Origin: Streptomyces sp. TP-A0874
GTDB taxonomy: Bacteria; Actinomycetota; Actinomycetes; Streptomycetales; Streptomycetaceae
NCBI RefSeq assembly: GCF_001748085.1
Contig: NZ_BBZK01000007.1
Span: 1 to 64,000, forward strand
Direction of reading: 5' to 3'
Length of the DNA stretch: 64,000 bases
A program made the translations under genes and the position numbers. Below, piece after piece: positions 1 through 7,599 of this stretch (within the stretch, counting starts at the first letter, position 1; each line of letters starts with the position of its first letter). Below the pieces are notes generated by a model that was given only the letters and a program-made list of their open reading frames with translations, did no database searches and was not told the origin of the DNA.

Positions 1-129
1 ACATGTGGGTGTGTGGTCCCGGGCCCAAGACCCTTTTTGCGTTGTGGTCCATCAGCCGTGCTGGTCGAGGACTGTTCCACGGAGCATGACCGGTCAGCCT
101 TCGGCCCGTGTCTGGGGGGTGCAGAACAT

Positions 130-777
130 TTGCGCTATGACCTGGTCATTTTTGATAACGACGGCGTTCTCGTCGACAGTGAACCGATCTCCAACAGGGT
201 CCTCGCGGAGTACCTCACGGAACTCGGTCACCCGACCAGCTACGAGGAGTCCGTTCGGGACTTCATGGGCGGAGCCGTCCACCGTATCCACGACCTCGTC
301 TGGGAACGCACCGGCCGACGGCTCCCGGGAGAGTTCGACGACGTCTTCCACAGCCGGGTCTTCGAAGCCTTCCAGCGGGAACTCCACGCGGTGAAAGGAG
401 TGTCCGAGGTACTCGACACGCTGAAGACCGAGAGCGTCCCGTTCTGCGTGGCCTCCTCCGGCAGCCACCAGCGGATCAGGGTCGCACTGCGGAAGACCGG
501 TCTCTACGAACGCTTCGCGGAACACACCATCTTCAGTTCGCAGGACGTGAACCGGGGAAAGCCGGCGCCCGATCTCTTCCTGCACGCCGCGGCGGCGATG
601 GGAGTGGACCCGCAGCGATGTGTGGTGATCGAGGACAGCCCGCTCGGGGTGCAGGCGGCCAGGGCCGCCGGAATGCGGACTCTGGGGTTCACCGGCATGA
701 CGGAACCGTCCGCTCTGGCATCGGCGCACAGCCTCTTCGCGGAGATGACCGAACTGCCGAGCCTGCTGTACCGATAG
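130..777 (+). CDS. HAD-superfamily (subfamily IA) phosphatase, beta-phosphoglucomutase-like
   Basis: Soluble phosphatase or phosphomutase of the HAD-IA family; substrate unknown. All four HAD motifs are visible: the nucleophile motif DNDGVL near the N-terminus, the motif II serine in the stretch VASSGS, the motif III lysine in RGKPAPDLF and the motif IV acidic pair in VIEDSPLG. The frame is open from position 13, but the fold begins at the TTG at 130, preceded by a G-rich stretch at about 114-119 as a possible ribosome-binding site. This gives 215 residues, the usual family length. The next gene follows about 10 bases downstream, so the two are probably co-transcribed. DNDGVL replaces the commoner DxDGT/V, which is normal in this family. 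The start codon is the least certain part. Confidence 0.8.
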   Translation: MRYDLVIFDNDGVLVDSEPISNRVLAEYLTELGHPTSYEESVRDFMGGAVHRIHDLVWERTGRRLPGEFDDVFHSRVFEAFQRELHAVKGVSEVLDTLKTESVPFCVASSGSHQRIRVALRKTGLYERFAEHTIFSSQDVNRGKPAPDLFLHAAAAMGVDPQRCVVIEDSPLGVQAARAAGMRTLGFTGMTEPSALASAHSLFAEMTELPSLLYR

Positions 778-787
778 CGTGGCCACC

Positions 788-1966
788 ATGACCGGTCGTG
801 CACAGCTGATGTGGGACGAGGCGCTGACGGGATACGACTTCGGCGCGGGGCACCCGATGGACCCGGTACGGCTCGCTCTGACCATGAGTCTGGTGCGGGC
901 GTACGGCCTGGACCAGGCGCTGGAGGTGGTCGCCGCGCCCCCGGCCGGTGACTCCACGCTTCAGCTGGTGCACCGCGCCGACTACATCGCCGCGGTCCGA
1001 AGGGTGTCCGCGGACCCTTCCCTCGCCGACGGCAGCTACGGGCTCGGCACTCAGGATGACCCGGCCTTCGCCGGGATGCACGAGGTCTCGGCACTGATCG
1101 CCGGGCAGTCCGTGGCGGCCGCCGAGGCGGTCTGGCGGGGCCGGGTGAGCCATGCGGTGAACTTCTCCGGCGGCCTCCACCACGCGATGCCCGGGGCGGC
1201 CTCGGGCTTCTGCGTCTACAACGACGCGGCGCTGGCCATCGCGCGTCTGCTGGAGCTGGGGGCCGAGCGGATCGCGTACGTCGACACCGATGTGCACCAC
1301 GGCGACGGTGTGCAGGCGGCGTTCTGGCAGGACCCCAGGGTGCTGACCATCTCGCTCCACGAACATCCGCGCACTCTCTTCCCCCAGACCGGCTGGCCGC
1401 AGGAGAGCGGAGGCGAGGGCGCCGAGGGCAGCGCGGTGAACGTGGCCCTGCCGGCCGGGACCGGTGACGAGGGTTGGCTCCGCGCCTTCCACGCCGTGGT
1501 ACCGCAGCTGCTGGGGGCCTTCCGCCCGCAGGTACTGGTGACCCAGCACGGGGCCGACACCCATATGGAGGACCCGCTGGCGCATCTGGCGGTGAGCCTG
1601 GACGCGCAGCGCGTCGTACAGGAGCAGTGCCACGAGCTGGCCCACGAGCACGCGGAAGGTCGCTGGCTGGCTCTGGGCGGCGGCGGATACGCGGTGGTCG
1701 ATGTGGTGCCGAGGTCCTGGACCCAGTTGGTGGCGATCGCGGCCGGCGTCGGGCTGGATCCGGAGGGCGACACGCCGGAGCCGTGGCGGCGTGAGGTGTA
1801 CGCCCGGACGCGGGAGTCGGCGCCTTCCCGGATGACCGACGGTTTCCGGCCGCGCTGGCGTGAGCTTCCGGACGACGGCTACGACCCCGCCGACCGTTTG
1901 GACCAGGCCATCCTGGCCACACGCCGCGAAGTCTTCCCCTCTCACGGACTGTTGCCGCTGCACTGA
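788..1966 (+). CDS. acuC: AcuC-type class I histone deacetylase family protein
   Basis: Zinc-dependent deacetylase of the HDAC/AcuC family; in bacteria AcuC removes acetyl groups from acetyl-CoA synthetase and other proteins. The zinc and charge-relay motifs are readable: an HHAMPGAASGF stretch, then YVDTDVHHGDGVQ with the Asp-His zinc ligands, and TQHGADTHMEDP in the second half. A C-terminal segment of about 60 residues follows the catalytic domain. I chose ATG 788, because MTGRAQLMWDEAL is where the family alignment normally begins; a GTG at 779 is in frame and gives three more residues. The protein is 392 residues long. It lies immediately after the HAD gene and may be co-transcribed with it. 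Confidence 0.88.
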   Translation: MTGRAQLMWDEALTGYDFGAGHPMDPVRLALTMSLVRAYGLDQALEVVAAPPAGDSTLQLVHRADYIAAVRRVSADPSLADGSYGLGTQDDPAFAGMHEVSALIAGQSVAAAEAVWRGRVSHAVNFSGGLHHAMPGAASGFCVYNDAALAIARLLELGAERIAYVDTDVHHGDGVQAAFWQDPRVLTISLHEHPRTLFPQTGWPQESGGEGAEGSAVNVALPAGTGDEGWLRAFHAVVPQLLGAFRPQVLVTQHGADTHMEDPLAHLAVSLDAQRVVQEQCHELAHEHAEGRWLALGGGGYAVVDVVPRSWTQLVAIAAGVGLDPEGDTPEPWRREVYARTRESAPSRMTDGFRPRWRELPDDGYDPADRLDQAILATRREVFPSHGLLPLH

Positions 1967-2221
1967 GGGGCCGTCGGAACCGGTCCGCCAGTGCGGCCGC
2001 AGCGGGGCCGTTCGCCCCCTCGGCGACGGTGCCGGCCCGCACGTCCCCGGTCAGCGGCTCGCTATGTACTCAATCAGGCCGTCTGTCACATTAGCTGGCT
2101 GTTGGTCACTCCTCTTCCCCACTCGTACCGCCCGCCTCTAATCTGGTGGTGAGCGCATGGCGACGAGGAGTCACCGGAGGGGAAGCCGGTACCCGTCTTG
2201 TGCGGAAGGTCAGGTGTTTTC

Positions 2222-2431
2222 ATGACTGCTGCCGACAAGCCTCTCAGCGAGGTTGCTTTCCTTACCGTGGCGGAGGTCGCCGCGGTCATGCGAGTCTCCA
2301 AGATGACCGTGTACCGCCTGGTGCACAGCGGTCATCTGCCGGCGATCCGGGTGGGCAGGTCATTCCGGGTCCCGGAGCAGGCCGTCCACGAGTACCTGCG
2401 GATCTCGTACGTGGGGGTGGAGACGGCCTGA
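2222..2431 (+). CDS. small excisionase/MerR-type helix-turn-helix DNA-binding protein
   Basis: A 69-residue single-domain DNA-binding protein. The motif FLTVAEVAAVMRVSKMTVY followed by HSGHLPAIRVGRSFRVPEQAV is the classical excisionase/BldC-class helix-turn-helix plus wing; no second domain is present. It is not BldC itself, whose recognition helix reads differently. The ATG at 2222 is preceded by GGAAGG with a long spacing of about 13 bases; an upstream in-frame GTG at 2198 is possible. It is followed on the same strand by the 32-residue bS22-type gene. In Streptomyces this type of gene is found close to bldN, which fits here. The DNA target is unknown. Confidence 0.82.
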   Translation: MTAADKPLSEVAFLTVAEVAAVMRVSKMTVYRLVHSGHLPAIRVGRSFRVPEQAVHEYLRISYVGVETA

Positions 2432-2767
2432 GCAGTCAGGGGCGCCTCGGGAGACCCCCGGCGGGAGCGTGACGGCAACGTCGCTGCCTCGCCGCGCTTG
2501 TCGGCCACCCGTCGGGCTGTGGTCGGTATCGGGGCGCCCTTCTTGGTCGCTCCTGCGGCGTCCCGCCACCGTAGGCTGAACACACCGGGGCATTCCGGGG
2601 TGAATCCGTGGCTCGGACAGCCGTCCAATGGCACCTCGGATTACGCCCATCACGCGCTGGCAGGTAGTCTGGTCCGATGTAGGTCGTGTGGGCTCGGACG
2701 CCCCGCACCGTGGGCCTCTCTCACCGAGTCTGGGTGGGGGAGAGAATCGAAGTGAGCGAGGGTAGTC
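2432..2767. other. 336-bp gap between the HTH gene and the bS22-type gene
   Basis: No convincing coding frame. The stretch around 2640-2670 contains a possible promoter for the short gene at 2768 (a TAGTCT hexamer at about 2667), and a purine-rich GTGGGGGAGAG stretch lies about 20-30 bases before its start. Neither is strong enough to annotate as a site. Confidence 0.35.
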
Positions 2768-2866
2768 GTGGGCTCTGTCATCAAGAAGCGGCGCAAGCGG
2801 ATGGCGAAGAAGAAGCACCGTAAGCTTCTCAAGCGCACCCGCGTTCAGCGTCGCAACAAGAAGTAA
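2768..2866 (+). CDS. bS22/AURKAIP1-COX24-domain small basic ribosome-associated protein
   Basis: A 32-residue, extremely basic peptide starting at GTG 2768 and ending at TAA 2866. It begins [19 protein letters not shown] and ends with RVQRRNKK; more than half of its residues are Lys or Arg. This matches the AURKAIP1/COX24 domain family, whose actinobacterial members (bS22) bind the 30S subunit near the decoding centre in mycobacteria. It is too short for most ORF callers. A TGAGCGAGGGTAG stretch just upstream supplies a GAGG ribosome-binding site. A strong hairpin follows 25 bases after the stop codon. The family call is confident because the sequence is nearly invariant in actinobacteria; function in this organism is inferred. 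Confidence 0.9.
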   Translation: MGSVIKKRRKRMAKKKHRKLLKRTRVQRRNKK

Positions 2867-2891
2867 GCACGACTCTGAGCGTGTTTTTCGG

Positions 2892-2925
2892 CGCCGCCCT
2901 GACACCGAAAGGTGTGGGGGCGGCG
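2892..2925 (+). terminator. hairpin terminator after the bS22-type gene
   Basis: CGCCGCCC (2892-2899) pairs with GGGCGGCG (2918-2925), and inside it ACACC pairs with GGTGT across a GAAA tetraloop. The downstream strand is TTGTTGTG, so the T-tract is weak, as is usual in Streptomyces. Confidence 0.7.
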
Positions 2926-3180
2926 TTGTTGTGTCGGATGACACGGCAAGTGGCCGGCAAGAAGGCGGCGGGTAGGGGCCGGTCGGTCCGGGGCGGCGAC
3001 CACTGCGACTGGAGCGCCGCGGACGGACTCTTTCCCCCCCCGCCAGGACGCCTTGTCGCTCGCGGGAGTTGGGCGGGCGGCGGCGCTGGGCTGCTGGCGG
3101 GCCCGCTCGGCGGTAGGGCCCTGGGAGCTGTTCCGGAGCGGCTGATCGGTGCTCTTGTCGGCCTTGCTCCTGCGGCATGA

Positions 3181-3229
3181 AGACGCGCCCCCGCCGTTGA
3201 CTGCTCGGTCGTCGGCGGAAGGCGCGTCT
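3181..3229 (-). terminator. long hairpin, probable rsbN terminator
   Basis: AGACGCGCC (3181-3189) and GGCGCGTCT (3221-3229) form a perfect 9-bp outer stem, with CGCCG/CGGCG inside. It lies 45 bases past the stop codon of rsbN on the minus strand and also faces the plus-strand transcript from 2768, so it may terminate both. The rest of the 2926-3274 gap shows no gene. Confidence 0.65.
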
Positions 3230-3274
3230 GGGCTCGGGTTCTTCCGGTGAGCCGCGGCCGCTACTCCTGAGGCG

Positions 3275-4486
3275 CTACTCGAAGTCCTGAGCGTCGAGTC
3301 CGAGCCTGGGCAGCAGGCCCGGTAGGAGCGGAGGCAGGGTGACCGTGGTCTCCGAGGACTTGCCGGCCTTCTCTTCGCTTCCGGGAGCGTCGGATTCGAC
3401 GTCCGGGGGCGAGGGGAGGAGGTCGCCGGCGCCACCGATCAGGCCCTTGCCGGATCGGCCGGACTCCGCCGGCTCCGGAGTACCGTCGGCGTCCTCGGGT
3501 TGGCCGCCGGGCGGATTGCTCACCGTCGGTTCCCGATCGCCCGGGTTTTCCAGGTGGCTGGGTAGGGAGTTCGGAGCTCCGGCGACCCCTGTGTGCGGGG
3601 TCCCGTCCTCTTCGGGCCGTGGTGCCAGCAGCGACTTGAGCGGTCTGACCTCCTGGTCTATGGCCTCGAAGACCGAACTCACCCCGTCGCGGACGTCGGT
3701 GAGCTGCGCGGGGAGTTCCTCACGGAGTCGGCTCCAACGGCTGCGGTGTTTCGAGCTGAAGGCGTTCAGCTTCTCGATCGCGGTGATCGAGCCCTTGTGC
3801 TCGTAGACCTCGTGCAGCAGGCGGTGCCCTTCCGAGGCGTCATGGCGCATACCGGCGAGCGCGCGCCGGATCTCTCCCAGCGACTTCTCGTCGAGCCCGG
3901 CCGACTGCCGGCGCTCCATCAGCTGCCGTACCTCCTGCAGCCGGGTGGAGGCCCGGGAGAGCAGGAGTTCACCGCGGTCGTCCTCGGAACTCGTCAGTCC
4001 GAGCCTGACGTCCTCTATGCCGCGCTTGAAGCCGTAGAGCGAGTCACCGGGTAGCGCGTCGGAACTGGCTGCCGCGACGCCGCCGAAGGCGCCCGCCGCC
4101 ACGCCGGCGGTGAGTCCGCCGGCCACGAGCCCTCGGGCCCATCGGGAACGCGGTCGCAGCCGGCTGAGCGGGGCGAGGCGCTCCGGCGCTTCCGGTCGCG
4201 GCGCCTGCTCGGGAACCCGAGGGGCGCCCTCGGCGAAGAACTGCTCCATCGCCGCGACGAGTTGGGCCCGCTGGACGGTCTTCACCTCGGGATCCAGCTG
4301 GGGGGTCGGCACTTCGCCGAGCTCCCTCGCCAGGGCCGACAGTCTGCCCTGACCTTCGAAGGGCTCCTCAGTCTCGGGGGCCCCCGTTGGCGGGTCGGTC
4401 CGCTCGGCCGTGCGCTCCTGGGCGGACTGCTCCAGGGCTTCGGCGAAGGCGTTCGCCCGCCGGCGCGCCGGTACGGATCCGATCAC
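3275..4486 (-). CDS. rsbN: RsbN, membrane-bound anti-sigma factor for BldN
   Basis: Predicted single-pass membrane protein that holds the developmental sigma factor BldN inactive. The N-terminal part (about 100 residues, with ANAFAEALEQSAQE) is the cytoplasmic sigma-binding side. A hydrophobic segment at about residues 118-140 (GLVAGGLTAGVAAGAFGGVA) is the membrane span. The outer part contains a DUF5667-type region, DALPGDSLYGFKRGIEDVRL, then a long helical stretch and a Pro/Ser/Gly-rich tail. The frame is open to 4495, but GGAGG lies directly against that GTG, so the GTG at 4486 with an 8-base spacing is the better start, giving 403 residues. It lies downstream of bldN on the same strand with about 320 bp between, and a BldN-type promoter is visible upstream. 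Confidence 0.88.
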   Translation of the reverse strand: MIGSVPARRRANAFAEALEQSAQERTAERTDPPTGAPETEEPFEGQGRLSALARELGEVPTPQLDPEVKTVQRAQLVAAMEQFFAEGAPRVPEQAPRPEAPERLAPLSRLRPRSRWARGLVAGGLTAGVAAGAFGGVAAASSDALPGDSLYGFKRGIEDVRLGLTSSEDDRGELLLSRASTRLQEVRQLMERRQSAGLDEKSLGEIRRALAGMRHDASEGHRLLHEVYEHKGSITAIEKLNAFSSKHRSRWSRLREELPAQLTDVRDGVSSVFEAIDQEVRPLKSLLAPRPEEDGTPHTGVAGAPNSLPSHLENPGDREPTVSNPPGGQPEDADGTPEPAESGRSGKGLIGGAGDLLPSPPDVESDAPGSEEKAGKSSETTVTLPPLLPGLLPRLGLDAQDFE

Positions 4487-4558
4487 GGGCGGCACCTCCT
4501 CTCCTCATCACCTGCGACCCCCTGATGGTTAGGGAAGGTTGCACGCCTGGGGTATGAC

Positions 4559-4572
4559 CACTCGATCGAGTG
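4559..4572. repeat. 14-bp palindrome in the rsbN leader
   Basis: CACTCGATCGAGTG is a perfect palindrome lying between the putative BldN promoter and the rsbN start. It may be an operator or an RNA hairpin in the leader; nothing else supports either. Confidence 0.35.
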
Positions 4573-4605
4573 AGAGACGTGACTGGGTGGGAGCCTGCAA
4601 TGCGC

Positions 4606-4634
4606 TCAACGAGCGGCTCCGTAGCCGGGTTACG
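4606..4634 (-). promoter_or_regulatory. putative BldN-dependent promoter of rsbN
   Basis: On the minus strand, CGTAAC (4634-4629) and CGTTGA (4611-4606) are separated by 17 bases. Both hexamers are exact matches to the consensus I recall for the developmental sigma factor BldN (CGTAAC, 16-base spacer, CGTTGA). The -10 element is about 120 bases before the rsbN start. BldN is known to transcribe its own anti-sigma gene, so a feedback loop is expected here. The one-base-longer spacer is the only deviation. Confidence 0.65.
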
Positions 4635-4658
4635 CATGCGTGATGATCCGACCTTAAT

Positions 4659-4674
4659 GTGTTGGGGCCAACAC
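4659..4674. repeat. 16-bp inverted repeat between bldN and rsbN
   Basis: GTGTTGGGGCCAACAC, with 7-bp perfect arms and a GG centre, lies about 135 bases past the bldN stop and just upstream of the rsbN promoter. It could be a weak bldN terminator or a regulator-binding site. Confidence 0.35.
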
Positions 4675-4808
4675 TCTACGTGTCTGCGGTCGGGTGCGGG
4701 GCAGCGGGTGGCTTTCCCCGGGCCGGGGGTGGTGGTCGGGTCGGAGGGTTGGGGATCGTGGAGCCCTGGGGCGGGGGCGACGGAGCTGGCCGGTAGCGGC
4801 GGGGCAGC

Positions 4809-5621
4809 TCAGCGGGTGTCTTCGGGGAGCAGCCGGGCCAGCGTGCGGACCGCGCGGTACTGGAGGGTCTTGATCGCGCCCTCGTTCTTGCCCATCACCC
4901 GGGCCGTCTCGGCGACCGAGAGGCCCTGGAGGAAGCGGAGCGTCACGCACTCCTGCTGCTGCGGGTTGAGCCGTCGCACGGCGTCCAGCAGGGCGGCGTT
5001 GGAGAGGGACTCCAGCACCGAGTCCTCGGGGCTGCGCTCGAGTTCGCTCGCGTCGAGCATCTCGCCGGTGGTCACCTCCAGCCGGAAACGGCTGGACTTG
5101 AAGTGGTCGGCGACGAGGTTGCGGGCGATGGTGACCAGCCAGGCCCCGAAGTCCCGCCCCTGCCAGGTGAAGGTGCCGATCCGGCGCAGCGCGCGCAGAA
5201 ACGTCTCGCTGGTGAGGTCCTCGGCCGTAGCTTTCCCGCCCACCCGGTAGTAGACGTACCGGTAGACGGTGTCGGCGTACTGGTCGTAGAGGCAGCCGAA
5301 GGCCTCGGCCTCGCCGGACTGGGCGCGCTCCACCAGGTCCATCATGCGGCGGCTGTCGCTGTCCGCCGGGGCCCGGCGGGTGGCGGAGGAGCGGGCGGCG
5401 CTGCTGGTGGAAGCGGACGGTCCGGCGGCGCGTGAGCGCCTGGTCACCGCCGCGGCGCTCTCGGCGAGGGCGTAGGCAGAGCCGGCAGGGGTGGGGACAG
5501 TGGTGGGCACGGCGAGCGCGGGGACGGCGTACGCGGAGGGGACGAGACCGCGCAGAGAGCCGGAGACCGCTGCGCGGAGCGTGGCCAGGCCCGAGGCGTC
5601 AACCCCGACGTGTGGGTACAC
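4809..5621 (-). CDS. bldN: BldN, ECF sigma factor with N-terminal pro-region
   Basis: RNA polymerase sigma factor needed for aerial mycelium formation in Streptomyces. The first 90 residues or so are low-complexity and Ala/Ser/Pro-rich, matching the cleaved pro-sequence known for BldN. Region 2 starts at RRMMDLVERAQSGEAEAF and contains YRYVYYRVGGKATAEDLTSE; region 4 holds LNPQQQECVTLRFLQGLSV and a GKNEGAIKTLQYRAVRTL recognition helix. Total length is 270 residues. The GTG start at 5621 is preceded by GGGAG. The gene is followed on the same strand by rsbN. It is probably controlled from the 5622-5937 gap; no AdpA or other site could be assigned there. Confidence 0.93.
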   Translation of the reverse strand: MYPHVGVDASGLATLRAAVSGSLRGLVPSAYAVPALAVPTTVPTPAGSAYALAESAAAVTRRSRAAGPSASTSSAARSSATRRAPADSDSRRMMDLVERAQSGEAEAFGCLYDQYADTVYRYVYYRVGGKATAEDLTSETFLRALRRIGTFTWQGRDFGAWLVTIARNLVADHFKSSRFRLEVTTGEMLDASELERSPEDSVLESLSNAALLDAVRRLNPQQQECVTLRFLQGLSVAETARVMGKNEGAIKTLQYRAVRTLARLLPEDTR

Positions 5622-5937
5622 GGGACTCCCAGAGGCAGAACTTCCATCGTGTGCAGTACGGAACCGTTCACCCGTTGTGGGGGTTGAAGAGTCCCGGAGT
5701 GCGTCTGAGGAGAATAACGCTTTGTGTAGACAGGGCTACAGTCAGTTGCCCAAATCGTCGATTAGGTCCCGACCCTTATGGGTTGATGACCGATCAAGCC
5801 TCGAACACCGAGGCGTTGTTGATCGCTTTGTTGCGATCTCTGTCCGTTTTGCGGAGTGCACCAGGGGTGGGAGCGGGCGCCAGCGGATATCGGCGGGGCC
5901 GGGGCGCGCGTCGGCGGGCGAGCGCCGGGCGAAGTGA
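5622..5937. other. 316-bp region upstream of bldN
   Basis: Relatively AT-rich stretches (for example around 5700-5830) and no coding frame with a sensible start. It lies between bldN and the 3' end of the HAD-IB gene, both on the minus strand, so it should carry the bldN promoter and leader. I could not assign hexamers with confidence. Confidence 0.4.
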
Positions 5938-6930
5938 TCAGCGGCGCCGGCGGCGCAGGGCGACCGCCGCGGCCGTCCCGCCGGCCAGCGCCCCGACCCC
6001 GGCGGCCGCCGGGATGCCGACCTTCGCGGCCTTCCGGCCGGTCCGGTAGTCCCGCAGCCGCCAGCCGTGCTCCCGGGCGTGCTTCCGCAGCCGGGCGTCC
6101 GGGTTGACGGCGTACGGGTAGCCGACCAGCGAGAGCATCGGGATGTCGTTGGCGGAGTCGCTGTAGGCCGCACAGCGGGAGAGGTCGAGCCCCTCGGCCG
6201 CGGCCAGGGCGCGCACCGCCTCGGCCTTCGCGGGGCCGTGCAGCGGTTCGCCCACCAGCCGGCCGGTGTAGACGCCGTGCAGCGACTCGGCGACGGTGCC
6301 GAGCGCTCCGGTCAGTCCGAGCCGTTGGGCGATGATCGTGGCGGTCTCCACGGGGGCCGCGGTGACCAGCCAGACCTTCTGGCCGGCGTCGAGGTGCGCC
6401 TGGGCCAGCGCCCGGGTGCCGGGCCAGATGCGTTCGGCGAGGTACTCGTCGTAGATCTCCTCGCCGATCGACATCAGCTCGGAGACCCGGTGGCCCTTGA
6501 CGATCGACAGCGCGCTCTCCCGGGCGTCCGCCATATGAGCCGGGTCCTCGACCCCGGCCAGCCGGAACCAGGTCTGCTGCCAGGCGAAGCGGGCGAGTTC
6601 GCGGGTGTCGAAGAAGTTCCTCTTGTAGAGGCCGCGGCCGAAGTGGAAGAGGGCGGCGCCCTGCATGACCGTGTTGTCGAGGTCGAAGAAGGCGGCGGCG
6701 AGCGGGTCGCCGGCCACCGGGAACTCCCCGTCGGCCGCTTCCCGCTCGGCGTCCTTCCTGGACAGGCCGCGTTCCCGGGACGCCCGGCGGGCGGCCTCCG
6801 CGGCGGCCTCGCCGGCCAGCACGCTGCGGGGGGAGGGGGCCTGGCGGTCGCGCCGGGTGAGCCATCCCCATCGGTGAGGCGCCCCGGAGGAGTTCCGGTC
6901 AGGGCGACGGTCGTGCGACGGGCGGGCCAT
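5938..6930 (-). CDS. HAD-IB family (SerB-like) phosphatase with C-terminal hydrophobic tail
   Basis: HAD-IB hydrolase related to phosphoserine phosphatase; natural substrate unknown. The nucleophile motif is FFDLDNTVMQG with Asp at about residue 83. It is followed by the cap region, the stretch VWLVTAAPVE (motif II), LHGPAKAEAV with the motif III lysine, and YSDSANDIPML (motif IV). The first 75 residues are basic and disordered-looking, and the last 25 residues are an Ala/Gly-rich hydrophobic segment ending in RRRRR, consistent with a membrane anchor. The start is ATG 6930; the open frame runs further upstream, but only into the region overlapping the glutaredoxin gene. This gives 330 residues. 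The gene lies 71 bases downstream of the glutaredoxin gene, probably in one operon. Confidence 0.8.
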   Translation of the reverse strand: MARPSHDRRPDRNSSGAPHRWGWLTRRDRQAPSPRSVLAGEAAAEAARRASRERGLSRKDAEREAADGEFPVAGDPLAAAFFDLDNTVMQGAALFHFGRGLYKRNFFDTRELARFAWQQTWFRLAGVEDPAHMADARESALSIVKGHRVSELMSIGEEIYDEYLAERIWPGTRALAQAHLDAGQKVWLVTAAPVETATIIAQRLGLTGALGTVAESLHGVYTGRLVGEPLHGPAKAEAVRALAAAEGLDLSRCAAYSDSANDIPMLSLVGYPYAVNPDARLRKHAREHGWRLRDYRTGRKAAKVGIPAAAGVGALAGGTAAAVALRRRRR

Positions 6931-7001
6931 GGCGCGAGCATAGCCAGTCTGTTCGGGGCGGTGGGAACGGCGAGACGGGGGCGGGCGCGCCCCGGCGGCC
7001 G

Positions 7002-7280
7002 TCAGCCGCCGAGCGCGGTCCGCAGCCGCTTGGGGTCCACCCGCCAGAAGTCGTGCTGGGCGCCGTCGATCAGGACGACCGGGATCTGTTCCCAGTAGCG
7101 CCGGTGGAGTTCGGTGTCCTGGGAGATGTCCTTCTCCTCCCAGGACGCTCCCAGCTCGGCGCAGACCGCGGTGATCACCTCGCGGGCGTCGTCGCAGAGG
7201 TGGCAGCCCGGTTTGGCGATCAGGGTCACGGTGTGGTCCGCGGGGTTCTTGCGCCGGTTGCGGCGCGGCCATCGGGTCAT
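7002..7280 (-). CDS. glutaredoxin/thioredoxin-fold small protein
   Basis: A 92-residue glutaredoxin-like protein. VTLIAKPGCHLCDDAREV contains the redox-active CxxC (Cys-His-Leu-Cys), and QIPVVLIDG is the cis-proline loop that closes a thioredoxin fold. The start is ATG 7280; an upstream GTG in the same frame would add two residues. It is transcribed away from rex, so the Rex operator region at 7506 lies between them. That placement would let a redox regulator touch both genes, although the operator is closer to rex. Electron donor (mycothiol or other) is not deducible from sequence. Confidence 0.82.
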   Translation of the reverse strand: MTRWPRRNRRKNPADHTVTLIAKPGCHLCDDAREVITAVCAELGASWEEKDISQDTELHRRYWEQIPVVLIDGAQHDFWRVDPKRLRTALGG

Positions 7281-7505
7281 GTCGACATTGTGCCTGGCCG
7301 GTTCTCGCGCTCGGATGGGGAAGGTGGCTGATTCAACTACCATCGACAGGTGTCTTGCGTTCGTCCGGGAACGCTGTGGCATAGGGAGAGTGAGTGTTTT
7401 GCGGCCGCCGGCAGGGCTACGGCATGGTCCCGCGGACGGTTCCACGGTGACACGATCCGGCCACGTGACCCCCATCACTTTGCCTGGACAAAACGGACAC
7501 CATCT

Positions 7506-7523
7506 TTGTGCACACGTTCACAA
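7506..7523 (+). promoter_or_regulatory. Rex operator (ROP) upstream of rex-hem operon
   Basis: TTGTGCACACGTTCACAA matches the known Streptomyces Rex operator (TGTGAACGCGTTCACA core) in all but a few positions; the right half TTCACAA is exact. It lies 77 bases upstream of the rex GTG. Rex bound here would be released by high NADH, giving autoregulation and coupling of haem synthesis to redox state. A -35-like TTGCCT sits about 20 bases upstream, so the operator probably overlaps the -10 region. Confidence 0.85.
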
Positions 7524-7599
7524 AGGCATAGCCTTCGGGGGACGGGGCGGTCCGCTCACCTGCTGCCGCCCACAGCCTCGCTCTACCCGCAGGAGCACC

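Noticed and set aside
2222..2431. Identification of the small HTH protein as BldC
   Set aside because: Same fold and size, but the recognition-helix and wing sequences differ from BldC and the locus is different.
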